A stretch of DNA of 64,000 nt from Halorussus salinisoli. GTDB taxonomy: Archaea > Halobacteriota > Halobacteria > Halobacteriales > Haladaptataceae. A program made the translations under genes and the position numbers. Below the pieces are notes generated by a model. It saw only the letters and a list, made by a program, of their open reading frames with translations. It was not told where the DNA came from and made no database searches. The stretch covers positions 1 through 64,000 of the forward strand of contig SZNP01000007.1 of the NCBI GenBank assembly GCA_005239435.1. Reading direction: 5' to 3'. Shown here in pieces: positions 8,087 through 17,544 of the stretch (position 1 is the first letter of the stretch; each line of letters opens with the position of its first letter).

Positions 8087-9384
8087 GTCAGCGACCGAAC
8101 GATGAGGTCCGCGCTGTTCTGTGCGCCCTGCACCATCAGGTCGGAGATCTGACCGACGCCGCCGATTTGAGACCCGAGCAGTGGCAGGACCACGAACGGG
8201 AACGCGAAGCTAGCTATCATGCTCCCGACGTTGGTCATCGCCACGATGGCGATGAGTCGGAAGAGCGGAACGTCGAGCATCCGGCCGAGGAGGTCCCGAA
8301 TCGGACTCTCCTCGTCGCTCAGAATCTCGTTGAGTTCGGCGATGTCACCCACGTTGACCGAGGTGTACTTGAGTTCGACGTAGCCCGCGAACCACCCCGG
8401 CGCGAGCAGCGGGTTGACGCTGGTGAGCCACGCCACCGCGCCGCCGACGCCCGCGGAGGTCCAGCGCGCGCCCGCCAACTTCGCCAGTCCGAACGCGAAG
8501 ACGCCGTTGAACAGGAACCACGCCGCGAAAACTTTCAGGAGGAACGTGTTCTGCACCCCGGCCATGAACAGCAGGAAGAAAAACGACAGGAAGCCGAGCG
8601 CCATCACGTAGCCGAAAATCTTGAACAGCGAGAACCGACTCCCCGACTCGGTTCCCACGAGGTCCTCCATCGGCGGCAGGCGCTCGGGGTGTTCGAGATA
8701 CTCCTCGATGCCCGCTCGGTGGCCCGCGCCGACGACTGCGACGACGTGGTGGCCCGCCCTTCGGAGCGCCACGAGTCGGTGGGCGATGAAGGCGTCGCGC
8801 TCGTCGATGAGGGCTTCCGCTCCGCCGGGCGAGAACTGGCGGAACTCCTCCATCATCGCGGTCACGACGTCGCCGTCTGTCAGTTCCTCGATGTCGAACT
8901 CCTCTTCCTCCGCGGAACCGCCGACGCCGACCATCGCCAGGCAGAGTTCCCAGACCATCCGAAGCTTCTCGAAGAAGGTCATCCGGGCCCAGAACCGCTG
9001 GATAGTCGTCTGGATGTCCCGGTCGACCAGCGCTACCTCGCTACCGACGCTCTCGGCGGCGTCGATAGCGGCTTGCATGTCGGCCCCGGGCTCGATGTCG
9101 AAGCGGTCGCCCATCCGCGTCTGCACGTACGACAGCATCCAGTAGGCGATGAACTGGAAGACGGTGTTCCCTTCGAGAAGGTCCGAGGGTTCGAGGTCTT
9201 GGGCCACCTCGCCCTGCATCTGGCGATACCGGCCCTCGTCGAGTTCGACCGCGACCACGTCGGGGCGCTCCTCGTCGATGGTCTCGCGGACCTCCTCGAC
9301 GCTGTCCGCGGAGACGTGGGCGGTCCCGACGACGTGGACACTCCCCTCGCCGTCCCCGGAGTCCAACTCGGCTGAATCGCTCAT
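8083..9384 (-). CDS. TraB family protein with C-terminal membrane domain
   Basis: 433 residues. The N-terminal half is the TraB/GumN domain with GTAHVS (20-25), ELDEGRY (47-53) and VGAGH (218-222), the conserved motifs proposed to form an active site related to Tiki/TraB peptidases. Residues from about 250 to 433 are membrane-spanning. The Enterococcus founder is linked to pheromone shutdown; archaeal members are common and uncharacterised. It overlaps the M50 protease gene by 4 nt, which suggests a joint membrane-proteolysis role (inference). Confidence 0.9.
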   Translation of the reverse strand: MSDSAELDSGDGEGSVHVVGTAHVSADSVEEVRETIDEERPDVVAVELDEGRYRQMQGEVAQDLEPSDLLEGNTVFQFIAYWMLSYVQTRMGDRFDIEPGADMQAAIDAAESVGSEVALVDRDIQTTIQRFWARMTFFEKLRMVWELCLAMVGVGGSAEEEEFDIEELTDGDVVTAMMEEFRQFSPGGAEALIDERDAFIAHRLVALRRAGHHVVAVVGAGHRAGIEEYLEHPERLPPMEDLVGTESGSRFSLFKIFGYVMALGFLSFFFLLFMAGVQNTFLLKVFAAWFLFNGVFAFGLAKLAGARWTSAGVGGAVAWLTSVNPLLAPGWFAGYVELKYTSVNVGDIAELNEILSDEESPIRDLLGRMLDVPLFRLIAIVAMTNVGSMIASFAFPFVVLPLLGSQIGGVGQISDLMVQGAQNSADLIVRSLT

Positions 9385-9570
9385 CGTTCGCCTTACACGC
9401 TATCCCTTTTTACCGTTGTCGGTGCCGAGAGAATTACCAGCCTGCCGAGATTTCCGCCCGTTTTCCGCGTCGACCGGCGCGGCCGCCTGCCCCGGGAACG
9501 AGGCGTTACACCGAGGAAATCGCGCAATAACAATGGCCCGCGCGTTCCACGACCACACGAACACCGCTTC

Positions 9571-10935
9571 ATGAACCGCCGACGATTCCTCGGGGGCGCG
9601 TCCGCGGGTGCGGCGCTCGCGCTCGCTGGCTGTCCGGCCACGCGCGACGAGTCGAGCTCCGACGACGTTCGTCCCTCCGAAGACACCTACGTCTCGGACG
9701 AGGGCCCGGTCTCCCGCGCGGACTTCGACCGCGAGGTCAACGCGCGAGACGCGGGCGCAGACTCCGGCGGCGAGACGCCGATAGACGACCTCTTGAGCGA
9801 CCACGCGAGGTCCGACCGGGACGAACTCCTCGTCTTCCCCGAGGGTCGCTACCGACTCGGGAGTCTATCGCTCGAAGATGCCGGTCGGTTCGGCATGGTC
9901 GCCGCCGACGGGGCGACTCCGACGCTGGTTCCGGACGGCCCGACCGACGAACTCGGACCCGCTTTGCTCCAGGTTATCGACGCCGAGGCGTTCGTCCTCG
10001 ACGGGTTCGCGCTCGACTTCCGCCGGCAGGGGTACGGCGGCAAACTCCACGTCACGACGAGTGGGAACCTCGCGGTCCGAAACGTCGGGGTCCGCGGGCG
10101 GTACCCCGCCGACGCCAGTGGGTTCCACCTCGCGGTCGAATCCGAGGACGCGACCGGACTGGTCGAGAACGTCTCGGCCCCCGGCGGCGGCCCGAAGGGT
10201 GGCAAGTCCATCGGCGCGTTCGTGGACCGCCGCCACGCGGGCGAACTCACATTCCGGAACTGCTTCTTCCAGAACTTCCCGAACAACGGACTCTACGCCT
10301 CCGCGCCCGGCGGCGACGGGAGCCTTCGGGGTTTCGGCGGCGTCGTCCGGGTTCTGGGCGGTCTCTACCGGAACAACAACATCGCCAACGTCCGCCTCGG
10401 TGGTCGCGGTGCAGTCGCCCGCGGCGTGACCATCGTCGTGGACGAGGTGCCGCCGTACAACGAACTCAACGCCAGAGGTCTCCTCTTTCGAAACGGGGGC
10501 GACCACCGGGTCGAGAACTGCCGAATCGTCCTCGGCGAGGACGCGGGCGACAGTCTCGGCGCAGTCGTGTTCAACCCCGACGCGGGCCGGGTCTCGATTC
10601 GGGACAGCAACGTCGAACTGGACCGCGACGAGGTTCCCGCGGTGTACGCGCCGCGACCCTCCGGGAAGGCCCCCGCCGAGACCGGGCCGGTGTTCGAGAA
10701 CGTCTCGATTCGAGGCACTGCGGGAGGCGGTCGAACCGTGGACGTGACGGGACGGGACCGAACCCAACTCCGGAACTGCCGGGTCGTCCAGTCGGGCGAC
10801 AACCGAGCGGGCGTCCGGTTCGCCCGGTCGGATCGGTGTCTCCTCGCTCGCACGACCATCGACGTGACGGGAACGCCGATACTGAACAGTCGGTCGTCCG
10901 TGAACAGACGCGACGTGAACGTGGTGGGAGCGTGA
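9571..10935 (+). CDS. Secreted lipoprotein with right-handed beta-helix
   Basis: 454 residues. RRRF (3-6) and the lipobox LAGC (C21) show Tat export and lipid anchoring. After an acidic linker the chain has repeated short strands with N- and G-rich turns (FRNCFFQNFPNNGLY, VENCRIV, IRDSNVEL, LRNCRVV), the pattern of pectate-lyase-like beta helices. It may bind or cleave extracellular polysaccharide. It is the first gene of a surface-glycan operon; the following glycosyltransferase starts inside its stop codon. Confidence 0.82.
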   Translation: MNRRRFLGGASAGAALALAGCPATRDESSSDDVRPSEDTYVSDEGPVSRADFDREVNARDAGADSGGETPIDDLLSDHARSDRDELLVFPEGRYRLGSLSLEDAGRFGMVAADGATPTLVPDGPTDELGPALLQVIDAEAFVLDGFALDFRRQGYGGKLHVTTSGNLAVRNVGVRGRYPADASGFHLAVESEDATGLVENVSAPGGGPKGGKSIGAFVDRRHAGELTFRNCFFQNFPNNGLYASAPGGDGSLRGFGGVVRVLGGLYRNNNIANVRLGGRGAVARGVTIVVDEVPPYNELNARGLLFRNGGDHRVENCRIVLGEDAGDSLGAVVFNPDAGRVSIRDSNVELDRDEVPAVYAPRPSGKAPAETGPVFENVSIRGTAGGGRTVDVTGRDRTQLRNCRVVQSGDNRAGVRFARSDRCLLARTTIDVTGTPILNSRSSVNRRDVNVVGA

Positions 10936-12134
10936 CGACCCAACACTCGTCCGGACGAGACAGTCAAAATTCTCCCCGAAACAATCGTTACTACACCCGA
11001 AAGGGTTATGACTCTATCCAAAAGAAATCAGATTCGTTCCGAGGCAAGTACGGAACGGCGGCAGAGGAGCGACTCCCGCCGCTCTCGGTCGTCGTCATCG
11101 CTCGAAACGAGGCGGACCGCATCGACCGATGTCTGGACGCAGTCCGGACGGCGACAGAGGCGTTCGACAGCGAGGTGGTCGTCGTGGACTCGAACTCGAC
11201 CGATCGGACGGTCGAGCGGGCGAGCGACCACCCGGCGTCCGTCCTGCGGATTCCCGACGACGACCTCTCGGCGCCAGCGGCGGGCCGGTACGTCGGCGCG
11301 GCGTTCGCGGCGGGCGAACAGGTGCTGTTCGTGGACAGCGACGTGGTACTGGCAGACGGCTGGCTCGAAGCCGCGTCTCGGAGGCTCGCGACCGCCCCGA
11401 ATCTCGCGGGCGTCGGCGGCCATCTCGACGAGGGCGAGGCGACGGCCAACGACGCCAGCGAAACGGCGGACGGAGACGCGACCGAAGCGACCGAAACGAC
11501 CGGGACCACCCAGACGACCGAAGAGGTCGATTGGCTCCACGGAGTCGCCCTCTACGACGCCGACGCGCTGGCTTCGGTGGGCGGCTTCGACCCCTTCCTC
11601 CGGTCGCTGGAGGACCTCCACCTCGGCTTCGAGTTGACCCGCGAGGGCTACCGACTCGTCCAGTTACCGACCGTCGTCGGCGACCACGCCCGTGACTCCG
11701 CGACGCACCTCGAACCGGTTCGGCGGTGGCGGCGGGGGTTCTTCCACGGAGTCGCCGACGCCCTCTTTCGGTCGGCGTCGTCGCCGCGCCTGCTCGTCAA
11801 ACACCTCGAAACGCTCCGGCACTCGGTCGCCGCTAACTGCTGGCTCCTCGTCGGACTGGCGACGCTGGCCGCGCCGCCCGCCTTCGCGGTCTGGTTGGCG
11901 ATTTCGGTCGTCGGAGTCGCCGCGATGGCCTGGACGCAAGGTCTCGTGCGCACGTACGAACTACTCACGTTCTGGTTCTTGCTCTTTGTCGCCGTGGCGA
12001 CCCACGACTGGCGCGCGCCGCCCGGCCGGGACCAGTACCCGCTCGACCGAATCGAGTGCGTCAAGCGCGGTCCCGGGTTGCAGTCCCGGCGAGCGCGCGG
12101 ACGAGCGTTCAGACGGGGGTCCCGAACCAGGTGA
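10932..12134 (+). CDS. Family 2 glycosyltransferase
   Basis: 400 residues from the GTG at 10932, which overlaps the preceding stop codon (GTGA). An upstream frame start inside the previous gene is unlikely. Residues about 51-250 form the GT-A domain: SVVVIARNEADRI, VVVDSNSTDRT and the metal-binding DSD (135-137). A Thr/Glu-rich insertion lies around residues 178-200. The C-terminal third has two or three membrane helices. It probably transfers sugar from a nucleotide or dolichol-phosphate donor at the inner membrane face. The first 45 residues are Ser/Gln/Asn-rich and poorly conserved in character. Confidence 0.88.
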   Translation: MTTQHSSGRDSQNSPRNNRYYTRKGYDSIQKKSDSFRGKYGTAAEERLPPLSVVVIARNEADRIDRCLDAVRTATEAFDSEVVVVDSNSTDRTVERASDHPASVLRIPDDDLSAPAAGRYVGAAFAAGEQVLFVDSDVVLADGWLEAASRRLATAPNLAGVGGHLDEGEATANDASETADGDATEATETTGTTQTTEEVDWLHGVALYDADALASVGGFDPFLRSLEDLHLGFELTREGYRLVQLPTVVGDHARDSATHLEPVRRWRRGFFHGVADALFRSASSPRLLVKHLETLRHSVAANCWLLVGLATLAAPPAFAVWLAISVVGVAAMAWTQGLVRTYELLTFWFLLFVAVATHDWRAPPGRDQYPLDRIECVKRGPGLQSRRARGRAFRRGSRTR

Positions 12135-12138
12135 TTCG

Positions 12139-13701
12139 ATGGGTCGGAATCTCTTCAGCGCCTTCCTCTCTATCTTCAGCGCGCGGGTCCTGACCTCGGT
12201 GGTCGCAATCCTCTCGCTCCCCGTCGTCGTCCGGATTCTGGGACCGGCCGGGTACGGCGACTACGCCTTCCTGATGTCCGCGTTCAACCTCCTGATGATA
12301 TTCGTGAGTTCGGGCGTGACCGAGGGCGTCCAGAAGTTCGTCGGCGAGGACCGCGACGACGAGTGGCGCGACCGGGTGGTCGGCTTCTACCTCAAACTCG
12401 GGGTGGCGCTCGCGATGATCGGTGGCGTCGGCGTCGCCGGAGTCGCGGTCTTCGGCCCGGTCGAACAGTGGCTCGGCCCGGAGTTCCGGCGCTACTTCGG
12501 CCTGCTCGCCCTGCTGGTACTGACGGTCCAGTTCCGGTCGTTCACTCGCCGGACGCTGATGGGCATGGGGCTGGAACGCTACTCCGAACCCCTCCAGGTG
12601 GCGAGCAAGGTGGTGTGGGTCGTCGCGGCGCTCGGTCTCCTCTCGCTCGGGTGGGGCGTCGCGGGTCTGCTCGCGGCCAACGTGGTTTCGAGCGGGACCA
12701 CGGCGCTGGTGGGCGGCGCGCTGATACTCGGCCGGGTGTCGGTTTCGCGGGTCGTCTCGCGACTTCCCCCGGAGTTCCCCCGGTCGGAGCTCCTGTCGTT
12801 CAACGCGCTGAACGTCGTCCTCGCGCTCCTGATGATGTCGCTGTATCACGTCGACGTACTCATGCTCCGGACGCTCGCTGGCGACTCGGTGACTGGCTAC
12901 TACAAGGCCGCGCTCGCCGTCGCGGAGTACCTCTGGTTCGTCCCGCTCTCGCTTCAGACCCTGCTCCTGCACTCGACTTCTGACCTCTGGGCCGACCGCC
13001 GACTCGCCCGCATCGAGTCGCTGGCCGCCAAAATCACCCGCTACGCTCTCCTTCTGACGGTCCTGCTCGCGCTCGGGGTCGCCGCGCTCGCCGACCGGTT
13101 CGTCCCGCTCTACTTCGGCGCGGAGTACGCACCCGCAGTCGCGCCGCTCCGTCTCCTCCTGCCGGGCGCGCTCGCGTTCGCGGTCGTCAGACCCGTCTTC
13201 TCCATCTCGCGGGCGAACGGCGACCTCCGGCCGCTGGTCGCCGCGACGGGCGGGGCCGCGCTCCTGAACGCGGCTCTCAACGTCGCGCTCATCCCTCGAT
13301 ACGGGATGGTCGGGGCCGCAATCGCGACCGGGGTCGGCTACGGTTCGATGCTCCTGTTTCACGTCGCCAGCGCCCGACGACTCGGCTACGACCCGCTCGC
13401 CGACCTCCGGGCCGGGCGGGTGGCCGCGACCGCCGGGTTCGGGGCAGTGGCAATTTTCGGGACCGCCGCGGTGCTGGAACGCGACCCGGTCGCGCTCGCG
13501 GTAGTCCCGGTCGTCGGGTTCGCGGCGTACCTCTCGGCGGCCCTGCTCACGGGTGCCGTCGGGAGGGACGAGATGGGAGAGATCGCGGCGGCGCTTCCGG
13601 TTCCCGAGCAGGTTCGCGCGTTCGCCGGGTCGCTCGCGGGGGTGTTCGCGGGCGCGCTCGCGGTGCTCGGCGTCGAAACCGACGAGGGGAGTGGCGAGTG
13701 A
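12139..13701 (+). CDS. Polysaccharide flippase (Wzx/MATE-like membrane exporter)
   Basis: 520 residues from the ATG at 12139, 4 nt after the previous stop. The frame extends upstream to 11692 but only as a shadow of the GT gene. About 12-14 membrane helices are visible, beginning with LFSAFLSIFSARVLTSVVAIL and the family signature RILGPAGYGDYAF, typical of oligosaccharide flippases (MVF superfamily). It would move a lipid-linked glycan across the membrane. It is translationally close to the GT2 gene and upstream of the GT-C-like gene. Confidence 0.9.
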   Translation: MGRNLFSAFLSIFSARVLTSVVAILSLPVVVRILGPAGYGDYAFLMSAFNLLMIFVSSGVTEGVQKFVGEDRDDEWRDRVVGFYLKLGVALAMIGGVGVAGVAVFGPVEQWLGPEFRRYFGLLALLVLTVQFRSFTRRTLMGMGLERYSEPLQVASKVVWVVAALGLLSLGWGVAGLLAANVVSSGTTALVGGALILGRVSVSRVVSRLPPEFPRSELLSFNALNVVLALLMMSLYHVDVLMLRTLAGDSVTGYYKAALAVAEYLWFVPLSLQTLLLHSTSDLWADRRLARIESLAAKITRYALLLTVLLALGVAALADRFVPLYFGAEYAPAVAPLRLLLPGALAFAVVRPVFSISRANGDLRPLVAATGGAALLNAALNVALIPRYGMVGAAIATGVGYGSMLLFHVASARRLGYDPLADLRAGRVAATAGFGAVAIFGTAAVLERDPVALAVVPVVGFAAYLSAALLTGAVGRDEMGEIAAALPVPEQVRAFAGSLAGVFAGALAVLGVETDEGSGE

Positions 13702-13898
13702 CGAGGAGATGCAAGCGACGACGTGGTGACGAAGAAACGCCTCGTTGGACTGCTCGCCGGGCCGATCGACCGGGGGTAACGTGTGGATAACAAAACGCTC
13801 GGTGGCTGTAGCGTCCCACGACCGATGAACCGGTCCGTCGCTGTCGAGCGGTCGGCATCCGGAGGAAGTACGAGACGTGTCGAGACGGCAGGTGAGAC

Positions 13899-15902
13899 AT
13901 GAGCGGTAGCAGTCGATTAGGCAGTTACGTCGCCGACCGGCGTCTCGACGTTCTCGGAGCAGTGGCGGGGCTACTCGTCGCGGTCGTCCTGTTCCCGATG
14001 CGGTTTCTGGCCTCCCAGATATACGTCGAGACGATTCCGATAGTAGTCGGGTCGGCCTGCTTGCTCTACCTGCTCACGGTCCGCGAGGACGTGCGCGAGA
14101 CCGACCTGCCCGAACTCTCCGGCGGATTCGCCCGGTTCGCGCCGGGCGTTGTCGTGGCCGGAATCGGCGTGATGGCCGCCCTCGCCGCGGTTTCCGGGCG
14201 CCGAACCGTCGGCTTCCTCGCGCTGGCGGCGGTCGTCGCGGCCGGGATTCTGATTCAGATCGCCTTCGTCGCGGAGGAGCAGTTGGACGTGCGCGTGCTG
14301 TTGGTCCAGATTCTGGGTCTCGCGTTCGTGGTCCGGTTCACCGCGCTCTACCTGACGCCGGGACTGGTCGGCATCGACAGTTGGTCGCACCTCTACGAGT
14401 TCGCCGACGCGATTCTGGCCGACCACTCGCTCGCGGCCATCGGCGACACGAAGTACTTCACCGCGCCGCTCTACCACCTGCTGGTCGTGACCGCGGCGGA
14501 GGTGCTCGGGGTGTCGCTCCGGCGGGGTCTCTTCCTCTCGCTCGGAGTGTTGATGGCGCTCTCGGTGCTTTTCGTCTACGTCACTGCCCGCTTTTTCGTC
14601 CCGGTTCGGTGGGCGCTGTTCGGGACGGCGATGTTCGCGGTCTCGGACCAGGCCGTCCGGTGGAGCATCCACGTCATTCCCACGAGTCTGGGGCTGTTCT
14701 TCTTCGGAGCCATCGTCTACGCGCTGGCCCGACTGTTCTACACCGAGTCGCCGCGGCGCAACGTCGCGCTGGTCGTGGTGTTCAGCGTCGCCATCGTCCT
14801 CACCCATCAGGTGTCGTCGTTCATCATGCTGGTGCTGGTCGGAGCGGGCGTCTTCGCCCAACTGCTGGTCAGGTTTTCGGGCCGGTGGAGTCTCGGCCCG
14901 CTCGCGCCTCCCGGAGGCGGCGAGGGTGCGAACGAGGTCGGAAACTCGGACGCCGCCGGGGCCGGTGTCGGGGCCTCGCAGGTCAACTTGCTCGGCGTGC
15001 TGGCGTTCGACCTCGGCCTGCTGGTGATTATGTGGTCGATAACGCCCTACGGCGACGACTCGTTCCTCCGGACCGTTCTGGACTGGCTGGTTCTCACGCT
15101 GGCGGACTCCGCCGGATTCCTCAATCTCGCGGGGTCGGCCGGGGCCAGCACCGGCGACGCAGGCGCGGAACCCAGCCTGTTGGCCGATATAGCGACGTAT
15201 CTCGACGCCGGGGGAATCCTGCTGTTGCTGTTCGTGACCGTCCTCGGAAGCCTCGTCGCACTCGGCCGGAGTCAGGCCCGCCAGCGCGCCTACACCTTCG
15301 TCGGCGCTATCGCCATCATGCTGGCGTTCGCCTTCGTCCTACCGCTGTTCGGTATCCGGACCTTCCTGCCGAGTCGGTGGTTCGCGTTCCTCCACGTCCT
15401 GATGGTGGTCGTCGGTGCGATCGGTCTCTACCACCTCTCTCGGACGCTCCCGCGCGAGGTGGCGGTGGCGCTCGTGGTGATGTTCGCGGCGACGTTCTCG
15501 GCGGTGATGGTCTTCTCGGTCAGCGGCACCCGCGACAACCCGGTCGTGTCGAGCGAGCGCACCCGGTACGCTTACACCGAGAGCGAACTCGCGGCGGTTC
15601 GGACCATCGGCGACGTTCGGCCGAACTCGGCCGAGCGACTCTACACCGACCACCCGTACAAGGCGGTGTTCAGACGCACCGAGGCTCACCCGTCGGCGAC
15701 ACTCGAACTGACCGCGGGCGGGAGACCGATAGCCGGGACCGACGTGCGGGTCTACCGGCGCTATCAGTCCGACGGCGGCGCGCGCTTCGAGGGACCGGAC
15801 GGGTTCGCGCCGATTCGACATCTCTCCGAGCGAGAGGTCTGCGGTGCCCGGGCGAGCAACGTCTACTCGAACGGCGACGTTCGGATGTGTTTGGCGGAAT
15901 AG
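13899..15902 (+). CDS. Multi-pass membrane protein, GT-C glycosyltransferase-like
   Basis: 667 residues with about 12 membrane helices. A conserved loop GIDSWSHLYEF (158-168) holds D160 and H164, followed by YFTAPLYH, resembling the first external loop of GT-C (GT39/GT83-like) glycosyltransferases that use polyprenyl-phosphate sugars. The last 100 residues are a soluble extracellular tail (YAYTESELAAVRTIG). It probably acts outside the membrane on the glycan or glycoprotein made by its neighbours. Its 3' end overlaps that of the converging DUF1616 gene by 40 nt. The family call is by pattern only. Confidence 0.75.
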   Translation: MSGSSRLGSYVADRRLDVLGAVAGLLVAVVLFPMRFLASQIYVETIPIVVGSACLLYLLTVREDVRETDLPELSGGFARFAPGVVVAGIGVMAALAAVSGRRTVGFLALAAVVAAGILIQIAFVAEEQLDVRVLLVQILGLAFVVRFTALYLTPGLVGIDSWSHLYEFADAILADHSLAAIGDTKYFTAPLYHLLVVTAAEVLGVSLRRGLFLSLGVLMALSVLFVYVTARFFVPVRWALFGTAMFAVSDQAVRWSIHVIPTSLGLFFFGAIVYALARLFYTESPRRNVALVVVFSVAIVLTHQVSSFIMLVLVGAGVFAQLLVRFSGRWSLGPLAPPGGGEGANEVGNSDAAGAGVGASQVNLLGVLAFDLGLLVIMWSITPYGDDSFLRTVLDWLVLTLADSAGFLNLAGSAGASTGDAGAEPSLLADIATYLDAGGILLLLFVTVLGSLVALGRSQARQRAYTFVGAIAIMLAFAFVLPLFGIRTFLPSRWFAFLHVLMVVVGAIGLYHLSRTLPREVAVALVVMFAATFSAVMVFSVSGTRDNPVVSSERTRYAYTESELAAVRTIGDVRPNSAERLYTDHPYKAVFRRTEAHPSATLELTAGGRPIAGTDVRVYRRYQSDGGARFEGPDGFAPIRHLSEREVCGARASNVYSNGDVRMCLAE

Positions 15903-17083
15903 ACCCGACGGTTCTGGGGCAGTCGCTGGCGGTCTGATCGGTTCGACGACCGACCCTGAGTTTCCGGGGCAGTTGCGGACGTCGTGGTCGCCTGGTTCCC
16001 GCCGTCGTTCAGCCAGAGGTCCACGTAGCGGTAGGCCGACTCGGCGGTCGGGTCGGCCGGGACCGGCCCCTCGAACAGCATCACGCGAAGGCGGACGTCG
16101 GGGCCGACTGTCGGCGGCGCGAGGTCGAGTCGGACGCGCTCGGTTTCGCCCGCGGCGACCGATACCGCGGTCCGGTGGAGACGTTCCTCGGCGCGAACGC
16201 TGGTGCGGTCGTCGGTCGTCTCGACGCGCTGGAGTTCAACTACCAGCGAGTAGTTCACGGCCCGGCCCTCGTGGTTCTCGACGCCGACGACCAGTGGCGT
16301 CTGCTCGCCCGGCGCGAACGCCGGGAAGTCGTCGGCGACGAGGGTTCCGTTCTCGTTCTCGCTGAGGAGGTAGAGTTCGGTGAACTGCTGGCCGGGTTTC
16401 GGCACCGCGACCGCGAAGCCGATGCCCGCGACCGCGACCAGCACGCCGACCGCGAGGACGACGTTGGCGGCCCCGAGTCCGTCCTCGTCGGTCTCTCCGG
16501 CGTTCGTCGCCGTCTCTCCGGCGTCCGACGACACCGGCGACGGCTCGGGTCGGAGCGTCGGCGCGAAGCGGGCCTCGGCCGGGAGTCGGAGGCGAGCGAC
16601 TGCGGCGACCAGGCTGGTCAGCACGGTGAATCCCGCGAGCGCGACGACCAGCGGGCGGGCGTACAACCCCATCGGCGTGAAGTTCAGCGCGAGCGCGGTG
16701 GCTGGCGTCACGGCGGCGCTGACGCCGACGGCCAGCGTGACGCGCTCGACCGCGTCGATGCCAGCGCGCTCGCGGAACTGGAATCGCGGGGCCACGGGGT
16801 CGCCCGCGTCGTCGATGCGCTCGACCGCGGGTTCGTGGCCGGGGAACACCACTGCGACCGCGGCGTACCCCGGCAGAAAGAGCAGGAGCGGCAGACCGAC
16901 CGCGAGGGTGACGACTCGCGCGAGAATCGCGACCGGAGACGCGCCGAGCGGGTTCGACAGCGGCGCTCCCGGTTCGACTTCGAGCAGGACGACCGCCGCG
17001 AGCAGGGCCAGCGCGACCGCCGCGAGCAGGTCGAGCGGAACGCGGCGAGCGACCCGGACCGGCGAGTCGGGTCCGTCGCTCAT
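15863..17083 (-). CDS. DUF1616 family membrane protein
   Basis: 406 residues from the ATG at 17083; the frame reaches 17389 but the extra 102 residues are Arg/Pro-rich and not part of the family. Four to five membrane helices (LLAAVALALLAAVVLLE onward) precede the DUF1616 extracellular beta domain (LYLLSENENGTLVADDFP, ENHEGRAVNYSLVV). Such proteins commonly accompany archaeal surface-polysaccharide genes; their role is unknown. The final 40-50 residues (TTTSATAPETQGRSS onward) look non-conserved and their coding sequence overlaps the converging gene. Confidence 0.82.
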   Translation of the reverse strand: MSDGPDSPVRVARRVPLDLLAAVALALLAAVVLLEVEPGAPLSNPLGASPVAILARVVTLAVGLPLLLFLPGYAAVAVVFPGHEPAVERIDDAGDPVAPRFQFRERAGIDAVERVTLAVGVSAAVTPATALALNFTPMGLYARPLVVALAGFTVLTSLVAAVARLRLPAEARFAPTLRPEPSPVSSDAGETATNAGETDEDGLGAANVVLAVGVLVAVAGIGFAVAVPKPGQQFTELYLLSENENGTLVADDFPAFAPGEQTPLVVGVENHEGRAVNYSLVVELQRVETTDDRTSVRAEERLHRTAVSVAAGETERVRLDLAPPTVGPDVRLRVMLFEGPVPADPTAESAYRYVDLWLNDGGNQATTTSATAPETQGRSSNRSDRQRLPQNRRVYSAKHIRTSPFE

Positions 17084-17092
17084 CGGTTCGTC

Positions 17093-17128
17093 GGTCGAGC
17101 AGTGTCCGCCGATCGAGCAGTGTCGGCG
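17093..17128. repeat. Two-copy 18-nt tandem repeat before DUF1616
   Basis: GGTCGAGCAGTGTCCGCC is followed directly by GATCGAGCAGTGTCGGCG (15 of 18 identical), starting 10 nt upstream of the DUF1616 start codon. It is probably a small local duplication. Confidence 0.5.
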
Positions 17129-17544
17129 AGCGAGCGACTCGTAGCGACAGTTTGCTGGAGGTTCATTAGCGTCGAAGTCGGTTCGGTCGCCCTTTGTTAT
17201 GGCGGCGTTTCCGGCCGGATTGGGCGGGGCGACGTGTTCGTGAGTCGGCGCAGACCACGGTACGCGCCCCGGGACACCGACTACGGGACGCGACCGTGAG
17301 CGCCGACAGGTGCGAACGGTCGGGGAGGTACGGGGGCGCGGTGCCGTACGGTGGCGGTGCCGTGCAACGCCCGTTTCGTCCTGCGACAATACTTTTGCTT
17401 GTTAAGGAAATTTATACGCTCGGAATGGAATGAAAATTATATCTGGTAGAAACGTCTTCGTTTCTCATCCGTCCGTAGTCGGTCGAGGGAGACCGTACGT
17501 GAAAGGCGAAAACGGCATGGCCCGGGAGCGAGACGGTTCGACCG
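17129..17544. other. Intergenic region; promoter area for the thioesterase gene
   Basis: The left part is GC-rich without a credible gene. From 17395 the DNA turns AT-rich (GGAAATTTATACGC, AAAATTATATCTGG), with TATA-like elements that probably serve the thioesterase gene starting at 17545. Confidence 0.5.

Noticed and set aside
8167-9375. 402-codon plus-strand frame opposite TraB
   Set aside because: Antisense shadow; TraB motifs on the minus strand are clear.
12109-13362. 417-codon minus-strand frame opposite the flippase
   Set aside because: The composition (Glu/Arg/Asp-rich) is the antisense image of a hydrophobic gene.
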